DNA of 64,000 nt from JAWVFM01 sp038237625 (GCA_038237625.1 JBBRYM010000002.1:62001-126000), one strand, 5' to 3'. Shown: positions 42,751 to 52,483, numbered from the stretch's first letter. Translations and numbers: made by a program. Notes: generated by a model from the sequence alone, not told the origin.

Positions 42751-44640
42751 TCAGCCGACGGCCACCGGCTCGGGTGGGCGGCTCGCCGGGTCGCCGACCA
42801 CGAGCACGCGGGTGGGGCGCTTCGCCAGGACGGTCCGAAGGGTTTGGCCCCACAGTGGCTTGCCGCCGCGGTAGCTCAGCGGCATGACGATCGCTGTCGC
42901 CTTGATCGCCCGCGCGACCTCGACGATCCGCTTGCCCCCCTCGCCGGGGCGAACGCGCTCGACCCTACCGCTGATCCGCCCGCCTCCGATGAGCTTCGCC
43001 TGCTCGATCTTGGAGCGCGCCTCCCTCTCCTCCTCCTCCATGGGGGCGTCCATCGGCAGGTTCGTCGGCACGCTGACCAACGCGAGGACGTGGATCGCCC
43101 CCCGACCGCGGCCGGCGAGCGATGCCGCAGTCGTGATCGCCTCATCGGAGAACTTCTCGGTCTCGAATGCCACCAACACGCTCTTGTACTCGACCTCCTC
43201 CACGCCGAGGGGCTCCAGCGTCGCCACCCTCACCGTCTGCGTCAGCGGCAGCCCCTGACTGCGCCGGTAGTACCAGTAGGCGGTCACGCCGACGATCATC
43301 CACGTCGCACCCGCGATCAGCGTCTTGAAGTCGAGGACCATCACGGTCACCCAGGCGCCGAACGTCCCCAGGCCGCCGAATACCGCCGTGAACGGGAGCT
43401 GCACGCCGCGGATGCGGAAGTTGCCGGCGGGCTTCCAGGGTCGCGCGCGGTCCGGGAACCGTGAGCGCAACCGAATCACCGAAATGTGCGCGATGGTGAA
43501 GGAGAGCATCGCGCCGAACGAGTAGAGCGTCGCAAGGAAGGCCAGCTGGCCCGGCAGGATCGTGATCGCGGCCACGATCGAGAAGACGATGATCGCCACG
43601 TAGGGCGTCTTGAACCGCGGGTGGATCTGCCGCAGACGCTCGGGCAGCTGCCGGTAATGACCCATCGAGTAGGTGAGCCGAGAGAGCCCGATCAGCCCGG
43701 CATTGGTCGCGATCAGCAGGATCACCGCGGCGAGAATCCCAACGTAGTAGCGCAGCACATTCGTGATCCCGCCGGAGAGCCCCAGGTTCTGGACGATGCC
43801 GAGCACCGGGTCGTCGGCGAAACGCGTGCCGAGCGCGGTGTGGAAATGGCCCGCGGCGTCTTGGGTGACCGGCATCGCCGAGAGCGCGACGATCGGCAGC
43901 AGGGCGTACAGGCCGATGACGGCAGCCACCACCAGCTGCGTGGAGCGCACCACCGTTCGCTCCGCATCCCGCGCCTCTTCGGCCATGTTCGAGATGGTCT
44001 CGATACCCGTGTAGGCGACCATCCCCACCGCGATCCCGAGGGCGAAGTTGCCCCACGAGGGGGCGACCCCGAGATGGATATTCGTGATCAGGGTGTGCGG
44101 GCTGAGGACCAGCGCGATCCCGATCGCCACCAGGATCACCTGGGTCATCAGGTCTCCGATCGCAAGGACGAGGTTGAGCTTCGCCGACTCCTGGGTTCCC
44201 TTGACGTTGAGGGCGCCGAGCAGTGCGATCACGAGGATCGACCCGACGATGTCTCCAGGGGCCTCGCCAAGCGGCCCCCAGAAGACGGCGAGGTAGTGCA
44301 TGACCGAAAACGCGGAGATCGCCGCGGTGATGATGTAGTTGAGCATCTGTCCCCAGCCGGCGATGAAGCTGACGAGCTCGTTGAAGGCGTGGCGCGCAAA
44401 GCTCGACGAGCCACCCGCCTCCGGGTACATCACCGTCGCCTCGATGTACGTCGCCGCGGTCGAGGCGAAGATGAGCCCGGAGATCATGAACGTCAAAGGC
44501 GTAAGGCCCAGCGCGTAGCCCGCCACGACGCCCAGCGCGTAGTAGATGGACGAGCCCACGTTTCCGTAGGCCGCCCCGAACAGCGCGCCGACGCCGTGGA
44601 CTCGGCGGAGCGACGACTCGCGAGGTATGCGTTCAGCCAT
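42751..44640 (-). CDS. APC-superfamily permease with C-terminal Usp domain (second copy)
   Basis: 629 aa with the same design as the neighbouring permease: ~12 helices including GGSSSFARHAFNELVSFIAGW and AYTGIETISNMAEEA, then a Usp-like domain (~480-620). The two share the (A/S)xxARHAFN(N)ELVSFIAGW block, indicating an old duplication. Probably a potassium or amino-acid importer. It overlaps the upstream dehydrogenase gene by 8 nt. Confidence 0.82.
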   Translation of the reverse strand: MAERIPRESSLRRVHGVGALFGAAYGNVGSSIYYALGVVAGYALGLTPLTFMISGLIFASTAATYIEATVMYPEAGGSSSFARHAFNELVSFIAGWGQMLNYIITAAISAFSVMHYLAVFWGPLGEAPGDIVGSILVIALLGALNVKGTQESAKLNLVLAIGDLMTQVILVAIGIALVLSPHTLITNIHLGVAPSWGNFALGIAVGMVAYTGIETISNMAEEARDAERTVVRSTQLVVAAVIGLYALLPIVALSAMPVTQDAAGHFHTALGTRFADDPVLGIVQNLGLSGGITNVLRYYVGILAAVILLIATNAGLIGLSRLTYSMGHYRQLPERLRQIHPRFKTPYVAIIVFSIVAAITILPGQLAFLATLYSFGAMLSFTIAHISVIRLRSRFPDRARPWKPAGNFRIRGVQLPFTAVFGGLGTFGAWVTVMVLDFKTLIAGATWMIVGVTAYWYYRRSQGLPLTQTVRVATLEPLGVEEVEYKSVLVAFETEKFSDEAITTAASLAGRGRGAIHVLALVSVPTNLPMDAPMEEEEREARSKIEQAKLIGGGRISGRVERVRPGEGGKRIVEVARAIKATAIVMPLSYRGGKPLWGQTLRTVLAKRPTRVLVVGDPASRPPEPVAVG

Positions 44641-45733
44641 TTGCGGGCAAATTTACGGCCGGGCCCGGCCTGACGAGGTCGGGCGTGAGCGCCACCGGCG
44701 AGGCAGCACCGCAGAGCGCCATTGCCAGCTCGACCTCGTCGCGAAGGAGCTCCAGCACGCGCCGCGCCCCCGCTTCCCCTCCGGCCGCCAGGCCCCACAG
44801 CGCCGACCGCCCCACCAGCACGGCGTCGGCTCCCAGGGCGAGCGCCGTGACGACGTCGGTCCCGCGGCGAATGCCGCCGTCGATCAGAACCGGGCCCTGG
44901 CCCTGGACGGCTTCCACGACCTCCTCGAGGGCATCGAGGGTCGCCGGCGCGCCATCGAGCTGCCGGCCACCGTGGTTGGAGACGACCACGCCGGCGGCTC
45001 CGTGTTGCATCGCGAGCGCTGAGTCGTCGCCACGCACGAGCCCCTTCACCAGGACCGGAATCGAGCAGTCCGACGCGAGCTCGGCCAGGTAGTCCCAGTC
45101 GAGCGCGGGATCGACGAGGGCGAAGACCTCGGCGGGGGTGAGCGCCACCCCGGAGCCAACTGCAGCCGCGACGGCCGGAGCGGTGACGTCGGCTCGAAAG
45201 CCAGTGCGAAAGTCGCGCTCGCGGCGGCCCGCCCGTGGCGCGTCCACAGTGAGGGCTATCGCCTCAAAGCCGTTGTCGATCGCCTCATCGAGCAGCGTGC
45301 GGGTGATGCCCCGGTCGCGAAAGCAATAGAGCTGAAACCACCGCGGCGCCCCGGGAGCGGCGGCGGCAACCTCCGCGGGCCCGGTGGTAGCGATGGTCGA
45401 CAGGCACATGATCGTGCCGGTGCCGGCCGCGGCGCGAGCCATGCCCACCTCGCCATCCGGATGCGCCAACTTCTGAAACGCGACCGGGGCGACGATCACG
45501 GGGCTCGAGATCTCGCGGCCGAGCACGGTCGTGGCCGTGCTCACCTGCGAGACGTCGACCAGCACCCGCGGCCACAGCCGCCTACGAGCGTAGGCGGCGA
45601 TGTTGTCGCGCAATGTGCGCTCGTCGCCCGCCCCACCCGCGAAATATCCGAGCGCGCCGGCGTGCATACGCTCGGTCGCCACGCGCTCGAAGTCGGCGAC
45701 GTTGACGAGCCGCTCGAGGTCGACGTCAGCCAC
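44633..45733 (-). CDS. FMN-dependent alpha-hydroxy acid dehydrogenase/oxidase
   Basis: 366 aa, TIM-barrel FMN enzyme of the lactate/glycolate oxidase family. FAGGAGDERTLRDN, PVIVAPVAFQKLAHPDGE (FMN site), ALTVDAPRAGRRERD, LVKGLVRGDDSALA with the FMN-contacting lysine, and SNHGGRQLDG with the catalytic His and Arg. Lactate or another 2-hydroxy acid is the likely substrate. It is the probable first gene of a run with the APC-Usp permeases. Confidence 0.88.
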   Translation of the reverse strand: MADVDLERLVNVADFERVATERMHAGALGYFAGGAGDERTLRDNIAAYARRRLWPRVLVDVSQVSTATTVLGREISSPVIVAPVAFQKLAHPDGEVGMARAAAGTGTIMCLSTIATTGPAEVAAAAPGAPRWFQLYCFRDRGITRTLLDEAIDNGFEAIALTVDAPRAGRRERDFRTGFRADVTAPAVAAAVGSGVALTPAEVFALVDPALDWDYLAELASDCSIPVLVKGLVRGDDSALAMQHGAAGVVVSNHGGRQLDGAPATLDALEEVVEAVQGQGPVLIDGGIRRGTDVVTALALGADAVLVGRSALWGLAAGGEAGARRVLELLRDEVELAMALCGAASPVALTPDLVRPGPAVNLPANG

Positions 45734-45744
45734 GGTCGAAGCGG

Positions 45745-46650
45745 CTATTTCGGCGCGCTCAGGTCGATGTTGCCGCGCAGGTGTGGCTTCAGCTCCTGGG
45801 TGATGCTGTCGACGTCCTGCTGATACTGGCTCGGGCAGGTCTGTAGCCGCGACTGCGGCAGCACGCCCAGAGCGGCGATGTGCTGGAAATTCGTCTTGCT
45901 CGTCCCCGCGACGTCGCAGAGGATGTCGAAGGACCGCTGGAGATCAAGCGAGTGGGTGTCTGCGTAGTCGGCAACGGCGGGTGGGCTCTGGCGACCCGAG
46001 AAGTCGGCGAAGAAACGGGCGGCGTCGGTCGCGTACTGCGCGCCGGCGCTCGCCTTCAGCACCAGGATCGTGGCGATCTTGTCGGCCGCGTCCTCGTTCG
46101 ATCCGAGGACCGGCAGGCGGAAGTTGGTGACGAGAGCATGCCCGAACTCGTGGGCGAGCAAAAAGCTCTGGACGGCGCCGAATGCCGACCCGAGCTGATA
46201 GTTCGTCTGATTCGGGTTGTCCTGCTTGAGGATGCTGAAAACGACGCTCGCGAATCCGTACGGCAGTGTGATCGAGTTGTCCCGCGGGTTGTAGAAGGGC
46301 CCGCCGCCGACCCCGTCAACCCCCCTGACGAGCAGCGGATGCGGCAACTGGAAAGTTGACGCGAGTGTGGTGGCGAGGTACTGGGTCCTCGCCGCCTTCA
46401 GCAGCGTGTAGCCGATGTTGTCGTCGTGGGTCTTGGGCTTCTCATAGATCACGCGAACCTGAGCTGACGGGGGCTGATTCCCGCTCGCGCCCGTGTTCCC
46501 GGTGGCTCCCGGAGCCCCGACGGCGGTCTGCGCGCTGGCCGTCGAAGACGTGGAACTCGACGAACCACACCCGGCCACAAGCGCAGCGAGCACCACAAAC
46601 AAGACAATTACAGAGGCCGCCCAACCGCCCTTTCCAAAGAACGAGCTCAC
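45745..46650 (-). CDS. DUF4344-type putative metallopeptidase, lipoprotein
   Basis: 301 aa. The signal ends in a lipobox (ALVAGCGSSSS), then a Ser/Thr-rich linker. The DUF4344 domain carries LLAHEFGHALV, an HExGH zinc motif, followed by GSNEDAADKIAT with the third acidic ligand. It is expected to be an extracellular, membrane-anchored zinc peptidase. The target is unknown. Confidence 0.82.
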   Translation of the reverse strand: MSSFFGKGGWAASVIVLFVVLAALVAGCGSSSSTSSTASAQTAVGAPGATGNTGASGNQPPSAQVRVIYEKPKTHDDNIGYTLLKAARTQYLATTLASTFQLPHPLLVRGVDGVGGGPFYNPRDNSITLPYGFASVVFSILKQDNPNQTNYQLGSAFGAVQSFLLAHEFGHALVTNFRLPVLGSNEDAADKIATILVLKASAGAQYATDAARFFADFSGRQSPPAVADYADTHSLDLQRSFDILCDVAGTSKTNFQHIAALGVLPQSRLQTCPSQYQQDVDSITQELKPHLRGNIDLSAPK

Positions 46651-46708
46651 GGTCAGATCAGCCTATCCCACGCTTGGGCGAGTGCGGGCGTCCGTGCCCA
46701 CCCCACGC

Positions 46709-48781
46709 CTAGAAGTGGATGATGGGGATGATCAGGATCGCGACGATGTTCGCCACCTTGATCATCGGATTGATCGCGGGCCCGGCCGTGTCCTTGTAGG
46801 GATCGCCAACCGTGTCGCCGGTCACCGAGGCCGCATGGGCCTCTGACCCCTTGCCCCCGAAAGCGCCGTCTTCGATCAGCTTTTTGGCGTTGTCCCAGGC
46901 ACCGCCGCCCGCGGTCATCGATACGGCGGCAAAGAATCCCACGACGATCACCCCAATGAGGAGGCCACCGAGCGCCTGGACGCTGATGACGCCAACGATG
47001 AGGGGAACCACGATCGGAATGAGCGAGGGCAGGATCATCTCTCGCTGCGCCGCCGCGGTGACGATGCTCACGGTGTCAGCGTAGTCCGGCTTCTCGGTCC
47101 CTTCCATGATTCCGGGGTGCTCACGGAACTGCTTTCGCACCTGTTCGACGACCTGGCCACCGGCACGCCCGACGGCCTCGATCGCAAGCGCGGCGAAGAG
47201 GTAGGTCATCAGCCCGCCGATCAGCAGCCCGATGAGGACCGCCGGATCTGTCAGATCGAACGGAATCACGTTCACGTGGGCCTCAGCCGCCGCCTCCTTT
47301 TGGAACGCGGTGAAGAGGACGAGAGCGGCGAGTGCCGCTGAGCCAATCGCATAACCCTTCGTGACCGCCTTGGTCGTGTTGCCGACCGCGTCCAGGGGGT
47401 CGGTGACGTTGCGGACATCCTCCGGGAGATCGGCCATCTCGGCGATGCCACCGGCGTTATCGGTGATCGGCCCGAAGGCATCCAGGGCGACGATCAGTCC
47501 GCAGAGCGAGAGCTGCGCCATAACGGCGACAGCGATGCCATAGACCCCAGCCAGCTGGTTGGCGCCGAGGATCGCCATGGCGATCACCAGGGCCGGGGCG
47601 GCGGTCGACTGAAAGCCCTGCGCGAGCCCCTGGATGATGTTCGTGGCGTGGCCGGTGACCGACGCCTGGGCGATTGTCTTCACCGGGCGGAAGCGGGTCG
47701 ACGTGTAGTAATCGGTGATGACGAAGAGAAACGCCGTCACAGCGATGCCGATGAGGCCACAGAGCCAGAGGTCGGTGGCCGAGACCGAGTTGAAGCTCGC
47801 GTCGCGGAACCCCTGGTTCAGGGGACCGTCCATCATCCACTTGGTGATGGGGTAGAAGGCAGCCGCCGAGAGAAGGCCGGAGACGATGAGGCCTTTGTAG
47901 AGCGCGCCCTCGACGTTGTCGGTCTTGGTGCGGACCGACAGGGCCCCGATGATCGAGGCGATGATGGCGACGCCGCCGATGGCCAGGGGGTAAATCGCGA
48001 CCTCGCGGGCGAAGTCGTCCTTGAAGGTGAGGACGCCGAGGAGCATCACGGCGACTGAGGTGACCGCGTAGGTCTCGAACAGGTCGGCCGCCATGCCGGC
48101 GCAGTCGCCGACGTTGTCGCCGACGTTGTCCGCGATGACCGCCGGGTTGCGGGGATCGTCCTCCGGGATGCCGGCTTCGACCTTGCCGACGAGGTCGGCG
48201 CCGACGTCGGCAGCCTTGGTGAAGATGCCGCCGCCGAGACGGGCAAAGACCGAGATCAGCGAGCCACCGAAGCCAAGGCCGATCAGGGCATCGACCGCCG
48301 ACTTGTCGCTCTGGCCGGTGAGGATGAGGATGCCGTAGTAGCCGGCGACGCCCAGCAGGGCAAGGCCGACCACGAGGAGGCCCGTGACCGAACCGCCCTT
48401 GAAGGCCACATCGAGCGCGGGCGAGACGCCGCCGCGCGCCGCCTCCGCGACCCTTGCATTGGCGCGAACCGAGAGGTTCATGCCGATAAAGCCCGCCGCC
48501 CCGGAGAGGATCGCCCCGACCACAAAGCCGATCGCCGTGTCGACATCGCGGAGGATTGCGACGAGGACGACGAGGACGACGGCGACGCCGGCGATGATTG
48601 TGTACTGGCGGGTCAGGTAGGCCTTCGCGCCCTCCTGCACCGCCCCGGAGATCTCCTGCATGAGCTCGTTACCGGGCGAAAGCGCGAGGAGGCGGCGGGT
48701 GATCACCAGGCCATAGATCACGGCGATCGCAGCGCATGCCAGCGCCACGACGACGCCATAGTCGGTCAGGAACTTCGTCAA
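46709..48781 (-). CDS. hppA: Membrane H+-translocating pyrophosphatase, K+-independent type
   Basis: About 690 aa and sixteen membrane helices. It hydrolyses PPi and pumps protons. Diagnostic parts are DVGADLVGKVEAGIPEDDPRNPA (substrate loop), DNVGDNVGDCAGMAADLFE and a late GDTVGDPYKDTAGPA. GNTTKAVTKGYAIGSAAL has Lys where K+-dependent enzymes have Ala, so this is predicted K+-independent and H+-pumping. An ATG at 48811 gives 700 aa, but a TTG at 48781 has GGAGG eight bases upstream and is preferred. Confidence 0.95.
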   Translation of the reverse strand: MTKFLTDYGVVVALACAAIAVIYGLVITRRLLALSPGNELMQEISGAVQEGAKAYLTRQYTIIAGVAVVLVVLVAILRDVDTAIGFVVGAILSGAAGFIGMNLSVRANARVAEAARGGVSPALDVAFKGGSVTGLLVVGLALLGVAGYYGILILTGQSDKSAVDALIGLGFGGSLISVFARLGGGIFTKAADVGADLVGKVEAGIPEDDPRNPAVIADNVGDNVGDCAGMAADLFETYAVTSVAVMLLGVLTFKDDFAREVAIYPLAIGGVAIIASIIGALSVRTKTDNVEGALYKGLIVSGLLSAAAFYPITKWMMDGPLNQGFRDASFNSVSATDLWLCGLIGIAVTAFLFVITDYYTSTRFRPVKTIAQASVTGHATNIIQGLAQGFQSTAAPALVIAMAILGANQLAGVYGIAVAVMAQLSLCGLIVALDAFGPITDNAGGIAEMADLPEDVRNVTDPLDAVGNTTKAVTKGYAIGSAALAALVLFTAFQKEAAAEAHVNVIPFDLTDPAVLIGLLIGGLMTYLFAALAIEAVGRAGGQVVEQVRKQFREHPGIMEGTEKPDYADTVSIVTAAAQREMILPSLIPIVVPLIVGVISVQALGGLLIGVIVVGFFAAVSMTAGGGAWDNAKKLIEDGAFGGKGSEAHAASVTGDTVGDPYKDTAGPAINPMIKVANIVAILIIPIIHF

Positions 48782-48880
48782 GTCAGGGTCCTCCGTGGGG
48801 GTTCGATACATAGGAGCGGCCGGAGGGCATCCGGCCGCGAGAGCGCGCGGAGTCTAGCGATCCGGTCCGCGTGAGACGGG

Positions 48881-49315
48881 TTAGCCACCCGATCCCGGCG
48901 GAGTCCAAAGCCGAGGCGGCGGCTCCTGGCGCCGCGGCGAGGACTGGCTGGGCGTGGGAGGCGGCGCGTCGTGGCCGGGAGCCCCCGGTGCGGCCGCTTC
49001 CTCTCCGGATTTGCTCGAGGCTTCTCCGGCCGATGTCTCCCGCGCGTACAACATCTGCAGCTCGGCGAGCGCGTCACGGACCGCCTTCTGCGGCTCTCCT
49101 GGCAGCAGCTCGACGACTGCGCGAACGGCATCGATGCCGAGCTTGCCCTGCTCGAGGTCACGCTCGTCGGGCTTTGCGATGCGCCGGGCGGCGAGGTTGA
49201 GTATGCCCACCACGCTTTCGAGGAGAAGGTCCTGGACCTTCACCTTGGCGAGCTGCTCCTCGACCGCGGCTCGCGCCTCCTCCTCGGTGAGGCCTCCACC
49301 CTGCTCGCCTGCCAT
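48881..49315 (-). CDS. DUF1844-like helical protein
   Basis: 144 aa from ATG 49315, which has GGAGG 8 nt upstream; the ATG five codons earlier lacks one. The N-terminal ~90 residues are helical (LTEEEARAAVEEQLAKVKVQ, GKLGIDAVRAVVELLPGE) and resemble the DUF1844 core. The C-terminus is a disordered Pro/Ser/Ala tail. Function unknown. Confidence 0.65.
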   Translation of the reverse strand: MAGEQGGGLTEEEARAAVEEQLAKVKVQDLLLESVVGILNLAARRIAKPDERDLEQGKLGIDAVRAVVELLPGEPQKAVRDALAELQMLYARETSAGEASSKSGEEAAAPGAPGHDAPPPTPSQSSPRRQEPPPRLWTPPGSGG

Positions 49316-49397
49316 CTCGCCGCCCTCCATCAGACATCCTGCGGACGCCTACGGCGTCCTGACCTGCTGCTTTCGGAGCTGCTCCTCACCACCGCAC

Positions 49398-50555
49398 CTA
49401 GCGTATTACGGGCTCAGGGACGTAGGTCCGGCGGGTCTCGGCGATCGACTGCGCGTACACATCGCGAAGCGATGCACCCTGCTCGTGCGCCTCACGCGCC
49501 CGCTGCGCCCCATTCACCGCCGGGATCGCCGCATCAAGGCCCAGCGTCGCCCTCGCGGGGGCGGTCCATTCGATCAGGCCCTCGAGGACCTGGCGGGTCG
49601 CGACCTCCTCCCCGCGTGGGAACTCGATCATGCGCCCCTCCAGGCCAAAGCGGATCGCACGCCAGAGATTCTCTTCGACCTCGCGCTGGCGAAGCGGAGC
49701 ACCCAGCGTGCCATCGTCGTAGTCCAGGGCAGCCTGGGCAATGCAGGCGGCGATCAGGGCGGCGAGCCCAAACGACTCCTCTCCCCGCGTCTGCGCGTCG
49801 CAGATCCTCAGCTCGACCGTCCCGAACCGGTGATGTGGTCGCACGCTCCACCACAGCTGCGTCGACTCGACGATGGAGCCCGTGCGCTCGAGCAGCTCGA
49901 CGAAATCGGCGTAGGCAGCAAAGTCGCCGAACGGCTCGTGCACCCCACACCGCGGGAAGGTGCGGGTGAAGACCTGGGTGCGAGCCGAATGCAGTCCAGT
50001 GTCCATGCCCTCGAGAAAGGGCGAGTTGGCTGAAACGGCCAGCAGGGCGGGCAACAGGCCTCGGAGGTGATCGCAGACGGCAATTGCTCGGTCCGCTCCG
50101 CCGACGCCGACGTGGACGTGCATGCTCCACGTCGAATTGCGCTGAGCCACCCAGCGCAGCTCCTCGCGCAACCGGTTGTAGTGGGGCGTGTCGATGATCC
50201 GCTGGTCGCGGTAGTCCGCCCAGGGGTGAGTGCCGGTTGCGGCCAGGCCGATCCCCATGCTTTCCGCCAGGGCGAACAGCCGGCTCCGGCGCTCCCGCTG
50301 GAGCTCAGCGGCCTGCGCGAAGCTCTCACCCCGGCCGGAGCGGATCTCGATCTCGGACTCGATCAGCTCTCCCGCCACGGACTCGGCAAGCACATCATCC
50401 TCGAGACATGCGGCGTGGAGCTCGCTGAAGCGGTGCTCGAGCTCGAGCGAATCGGGGTTGACGAGGGCGAACTCCTCTTCGAGGCCGACGGTGAAGTCCA
50501 TCGAAGAGTCGAACACCTCGCGGACCTGAGCCATGTCGAGGGTGCTTTCGCTCAA
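49398..50555 (-). CDS. Carboxylate-amine ligase of the YbdK/GCS2 family
   Basis: 385 aa. FTVGLEEEFALVNP at the N-terminus, TGTHPWADY, MHVHVGV, and ELRICDAQT late in the sequence define the glutamate-cysteine ligase type 2 fold. Members join glutamate to an amine such as cysteine using ATP. In actinobacteria the true product is often unclear. It sits just upstream of, and on the same strand as, the genes after rex, whose start region is 5' to it. Confidence 0.88.
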   Translation of the reverse strand: MSESTLDMAQVREVFDSSMDFTVGLEEEFALVNPDSLELEHRFSELHAACLEDDVLAESVAGELIESEIEIRSGRGESFAQAAELQRERRSRLFALAESMGIGLAATGTHPWADYRDQRIIDTPHYNRLREELRWVAQRNSTWSMHVHVGVGGADRAIAVCDHLRGLLPALLAVSANSPFLEGMDTGLHSARTQVFTRTFPRCGVHEPFGDFAAYADFVELLERTGSIVESTQLWWSVRPHHRFGTVELRICDAQTRGEESFGLAALIAACIAQAALDYDDGTLGAPLRQREVEENLWRAIRFGLEGRMIEFPRGEEVATRQVLEGLIEWTAPARATLGLDAAIPAVNGAQRAREAHEQGASLRDVYAQSIAETRRTYVPEPVIR

Positions 50556-50559
50556 GGAA

Positions 50560-51243
50560 TTAGGTCAGGTAGAAGTAGAGCGCGTAGAGCAGGTCGACCG
50601 CCGGACTCGACGTGTGGACCGTCACCTCCGGCGGGACGTTCAGAAGCTGCTCCGAGTAGTTGAAGATGATCTTCACGCCCGAGGCGACCAGCCGGTCGGC
50701 GACGTCCTGCGCCGCCGCCGAGGGCACCGCGAGCACTCCGACCACGACATCCTGGGCCTCCACCACGTCCTCGAGCTCGGAGAGATCGCGCACGGTGACC
50801 CCGCCGAGCGTGTCCCCGACCAGGTCGGGATCGGCGTCGAAGATCGCCACGATCTGGAAGCCGTGGTCGGCGAAGATGTCGGAGCTCGCGATCGCCTGGC
50901 CCAGATGGCCGGCGCCGAAGAGCACAATGTTGTGTTGGCCGGAGGTCCGCAGGATCTTGCGGATCTCGCCGACGAGGAACTCGACCCGGTAGCCCACCCC
51001 CCGCTTGCCGAACTTGCCGAAGCCGGAGAGATCGCGGCGGATCTGGGTCGAGTTGATGTGCGTGTAGGCAGCGAGCTCCTGCGAGGAGATCGTCTCCTTG
51101 CCCATCTTCCGCGCCTGGATCAGGACCTGGAGGTAGCGAGACAGCCGGCCGGCGACGCCCAGCGAGAGCCGCTCGCCGTCGGCGATGCCCTCACCGCCAT
51201 TCCCGGGGACCTCCGCCTTCGTCTCTGTCTGTTCCGGCGTCAC
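50560..51243 (-). CDS. rex: Redox-sensing transcriptional repressor Rex
   Basis: 227 aa from GTG 51243; the longer frame is a shadow. Winged helix at the N-terminus (YLQVLIQARKMGKETISSQE, then INSTQIRRDLSGFGKFGKRG), NADH-binding Rossmann domain (IVLFGAGHLGQAIA), and the domain-swapped C-terminal helix (AVDLLYALYFYLT). Rex represses fermentative and respiratory genes when NAD+/NADH is high. It is coupled to the upstream glutaredoxin-like gene by a GTGA overlap. Confidence 0.95.
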   Translation of the reverse strand: MTPEQTETKAEVPGNGGEGIADGERLSLGVAGRLSRYLQVLIQARKMGKETISSQELAAYTHINSTQIRRDLSGFGKFGKRGVGYRVEFLVGEIRKILRTSGQHNIVLFGAGHLGQAIASSDIFADHGFQIVAIFDADPDLVGDTLGGVTVRDLSELEDVVEAQDVVVGVLAVPSAAAQDVADRLVASGVKIIFNYSEQLLNVPPEVTVHTSSPAVDLLYALYFYLT

Positions 51244-51503
51244 GCAAGCAGGGTATCCAGCCGAGCCCGTAGGCCGTCGGCATCGATCAGGAGCTCGCCG
51301 ACGACCTCGCCGTCGAGCTCGATCACGGGGATGCGCTCCACGTAGCGGGCGAGGAGCCGATCGTCGCTCTCGATGTCGACCTCCTCGATCGCAAAGGCCG
51401 GCGGCGACCCCGCCAGCGAGCGCAGGATCTCCCTGGCGTCGTCGCACAGATGGCAGCCGGGGCGCCCGTAGAGGATCAGAGCTGGTGCATCGGCGACGGT
51501 CAA
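51240..51503 (-). CDS. Glutaredoxin-like thiol-disulfide protein (DUF836)
   Basis: 87 aa from TTG 51503, overlapping the tsaD stop as TTGA. Thioredoxin fold with the active site YGRPGCHLCDDAREIL (CxxC) and the cis-proline region RIPVIELDGEVVGELLID. Location directly before rex is common in actinobacteria and suggests a redox role. Confidence 0.82.
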   Translation of the reverse strand: MTVADAPALILYGRPGCHLCDDAREILRSLAGSPPAFAIEEVDIESDDRLLARYVERIPVIELDGEVVGELLIDADGLRARLDTLLA

Positions 51504-52483
51504 GCGGCCACGTCCCACTCCAGGTAGCCGGGGTAGGGGACGGGCTCGACGTGCTGCGCGGCAGCCGCGATCATCGCCGCGTTGTCGGTACACAGCTCCC
51601 TTGGAACCAGCTTCAGCCGCAGCCCACGCCGCTCGCACAGCTCCGCGACCCGCATCCTCAAGAGCCCGTTGGCGGCCACGCCCCCACCGAGGGCGACTGC
51701 TTTCCAGTCTCCTCGGCCGAGGGCGCGGTCGAGCTTGGCCACGAGCTGGCCGACCACGGCGTCCTGGTAGCCGGCGGCGAGGTCCGCGCGCCGGCGCTCG
51801 AGCTCGGAGGGCTCCAGGTCGCGCACCGCGTAAAGGAGCGCAGTCTTCAAGCCGCTGAAGCTGAAGTCGAGGCCGGGATCGCGTGCCATCGCGACCGGCA
51901 TCTCAAACGTTCCCTCGTCGCCGTCTTTCGCCAGGCGCTCGATAGCAGGGCCTCCGGGGTACCCCAGCCCGAGCAACCGCGCCCCTTTGTCGAGCGCCTC
52001 GCCGGCGGCGTCGTCAAGCGTTTCGCCGAGGACCTCGAAGCGAGAGTGCTCGCGCACCGCGGCCAGCAGGGTGTGGCCCCCGCTGGCGATCAGACATAGA
52101 AACGGCGGATCAAGCGGATCCGGCTCGAGGAAGTTGGCCGCGACGTGGCCGTGGAGGTGGTCGACTGCAACCAGCGGCTTGCGGGTGGCCGCGGCCAATG
52201 CCTTGGCGGTCGCAAGGCCGACCAGCAAGGCTCCGATCATCCCCGGCCCCTGCGTCACCGCGAGGGCGTCGACCTCCTGAAGGGACACGCCCGCCTGAAG
52301 CAGGGCGGCATCGACCACCGGGTTGACCAGCTCGATGTGATGTCGCGAGGCGACCTCGGGGACAACTCCTCCGTACTGCTCATGAATTCGGGCCTGCGAA
52401 GAGATCACGTTCGCGAGAATTTGCATGCCGTCGACGACGGCGGCGCAGGTGTCGTCACAGCTGGTCTCGATCGCGAGGATCAC
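51500..52483 (-). CDS. tsaD: tRNA N6-threonylcarbamoyladenosine synthase subunit TsaD
   Basis: Transfers threonylcarbamoyl to A37 of ANN-decoding tRNAs. 327 aa from GTG 52483, which overlaps the rimI stop as GTGA; an ATG at 52513 adds ten residues. ASKHA ATPase motifs: ILAIETSCDDTCAAVVD, VPEVASRHHIELVNPVV (HxxxH metal site), GPGMIGALLVG, and GGGVAANGLLR. Confidence 0.95.
   Translation of the reverse strand: MILAIETSCDDTCAAVVDGMQILANVISSQARIHEQYGGVVPEVASRHHIELVNPVVDAALLQAGVSLQEVDALAVTQGPGMIGALLVGLATAKALAAATRKPLVAVDHLHGHVAANFLEPDPLDPPFLCLIASGGHTLLAAVREHSRFEVLGETLDDAAGEALDKGARLLGLGYPGGPAIERLAKDGDEGTFEMPVAMARDPGLDFSFSGLKTALLYAVRDLEPSELERRRADLAAGYQDAVVGQLVAKLDRALGRGDWKAVALGGGVAANGLLRMRVAELCERRGLRLKLVPRELCTDNAAMIAAAAQHVEPVPYPGYLEWDVAA

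Noticed and set aside
51244..51447. N-terminal extension of Rex
   Set aside because: It lies inside the glutaredoxin-like gene in another frame; GTG 51243 with a GTGA overlap gives the normal Rex length.
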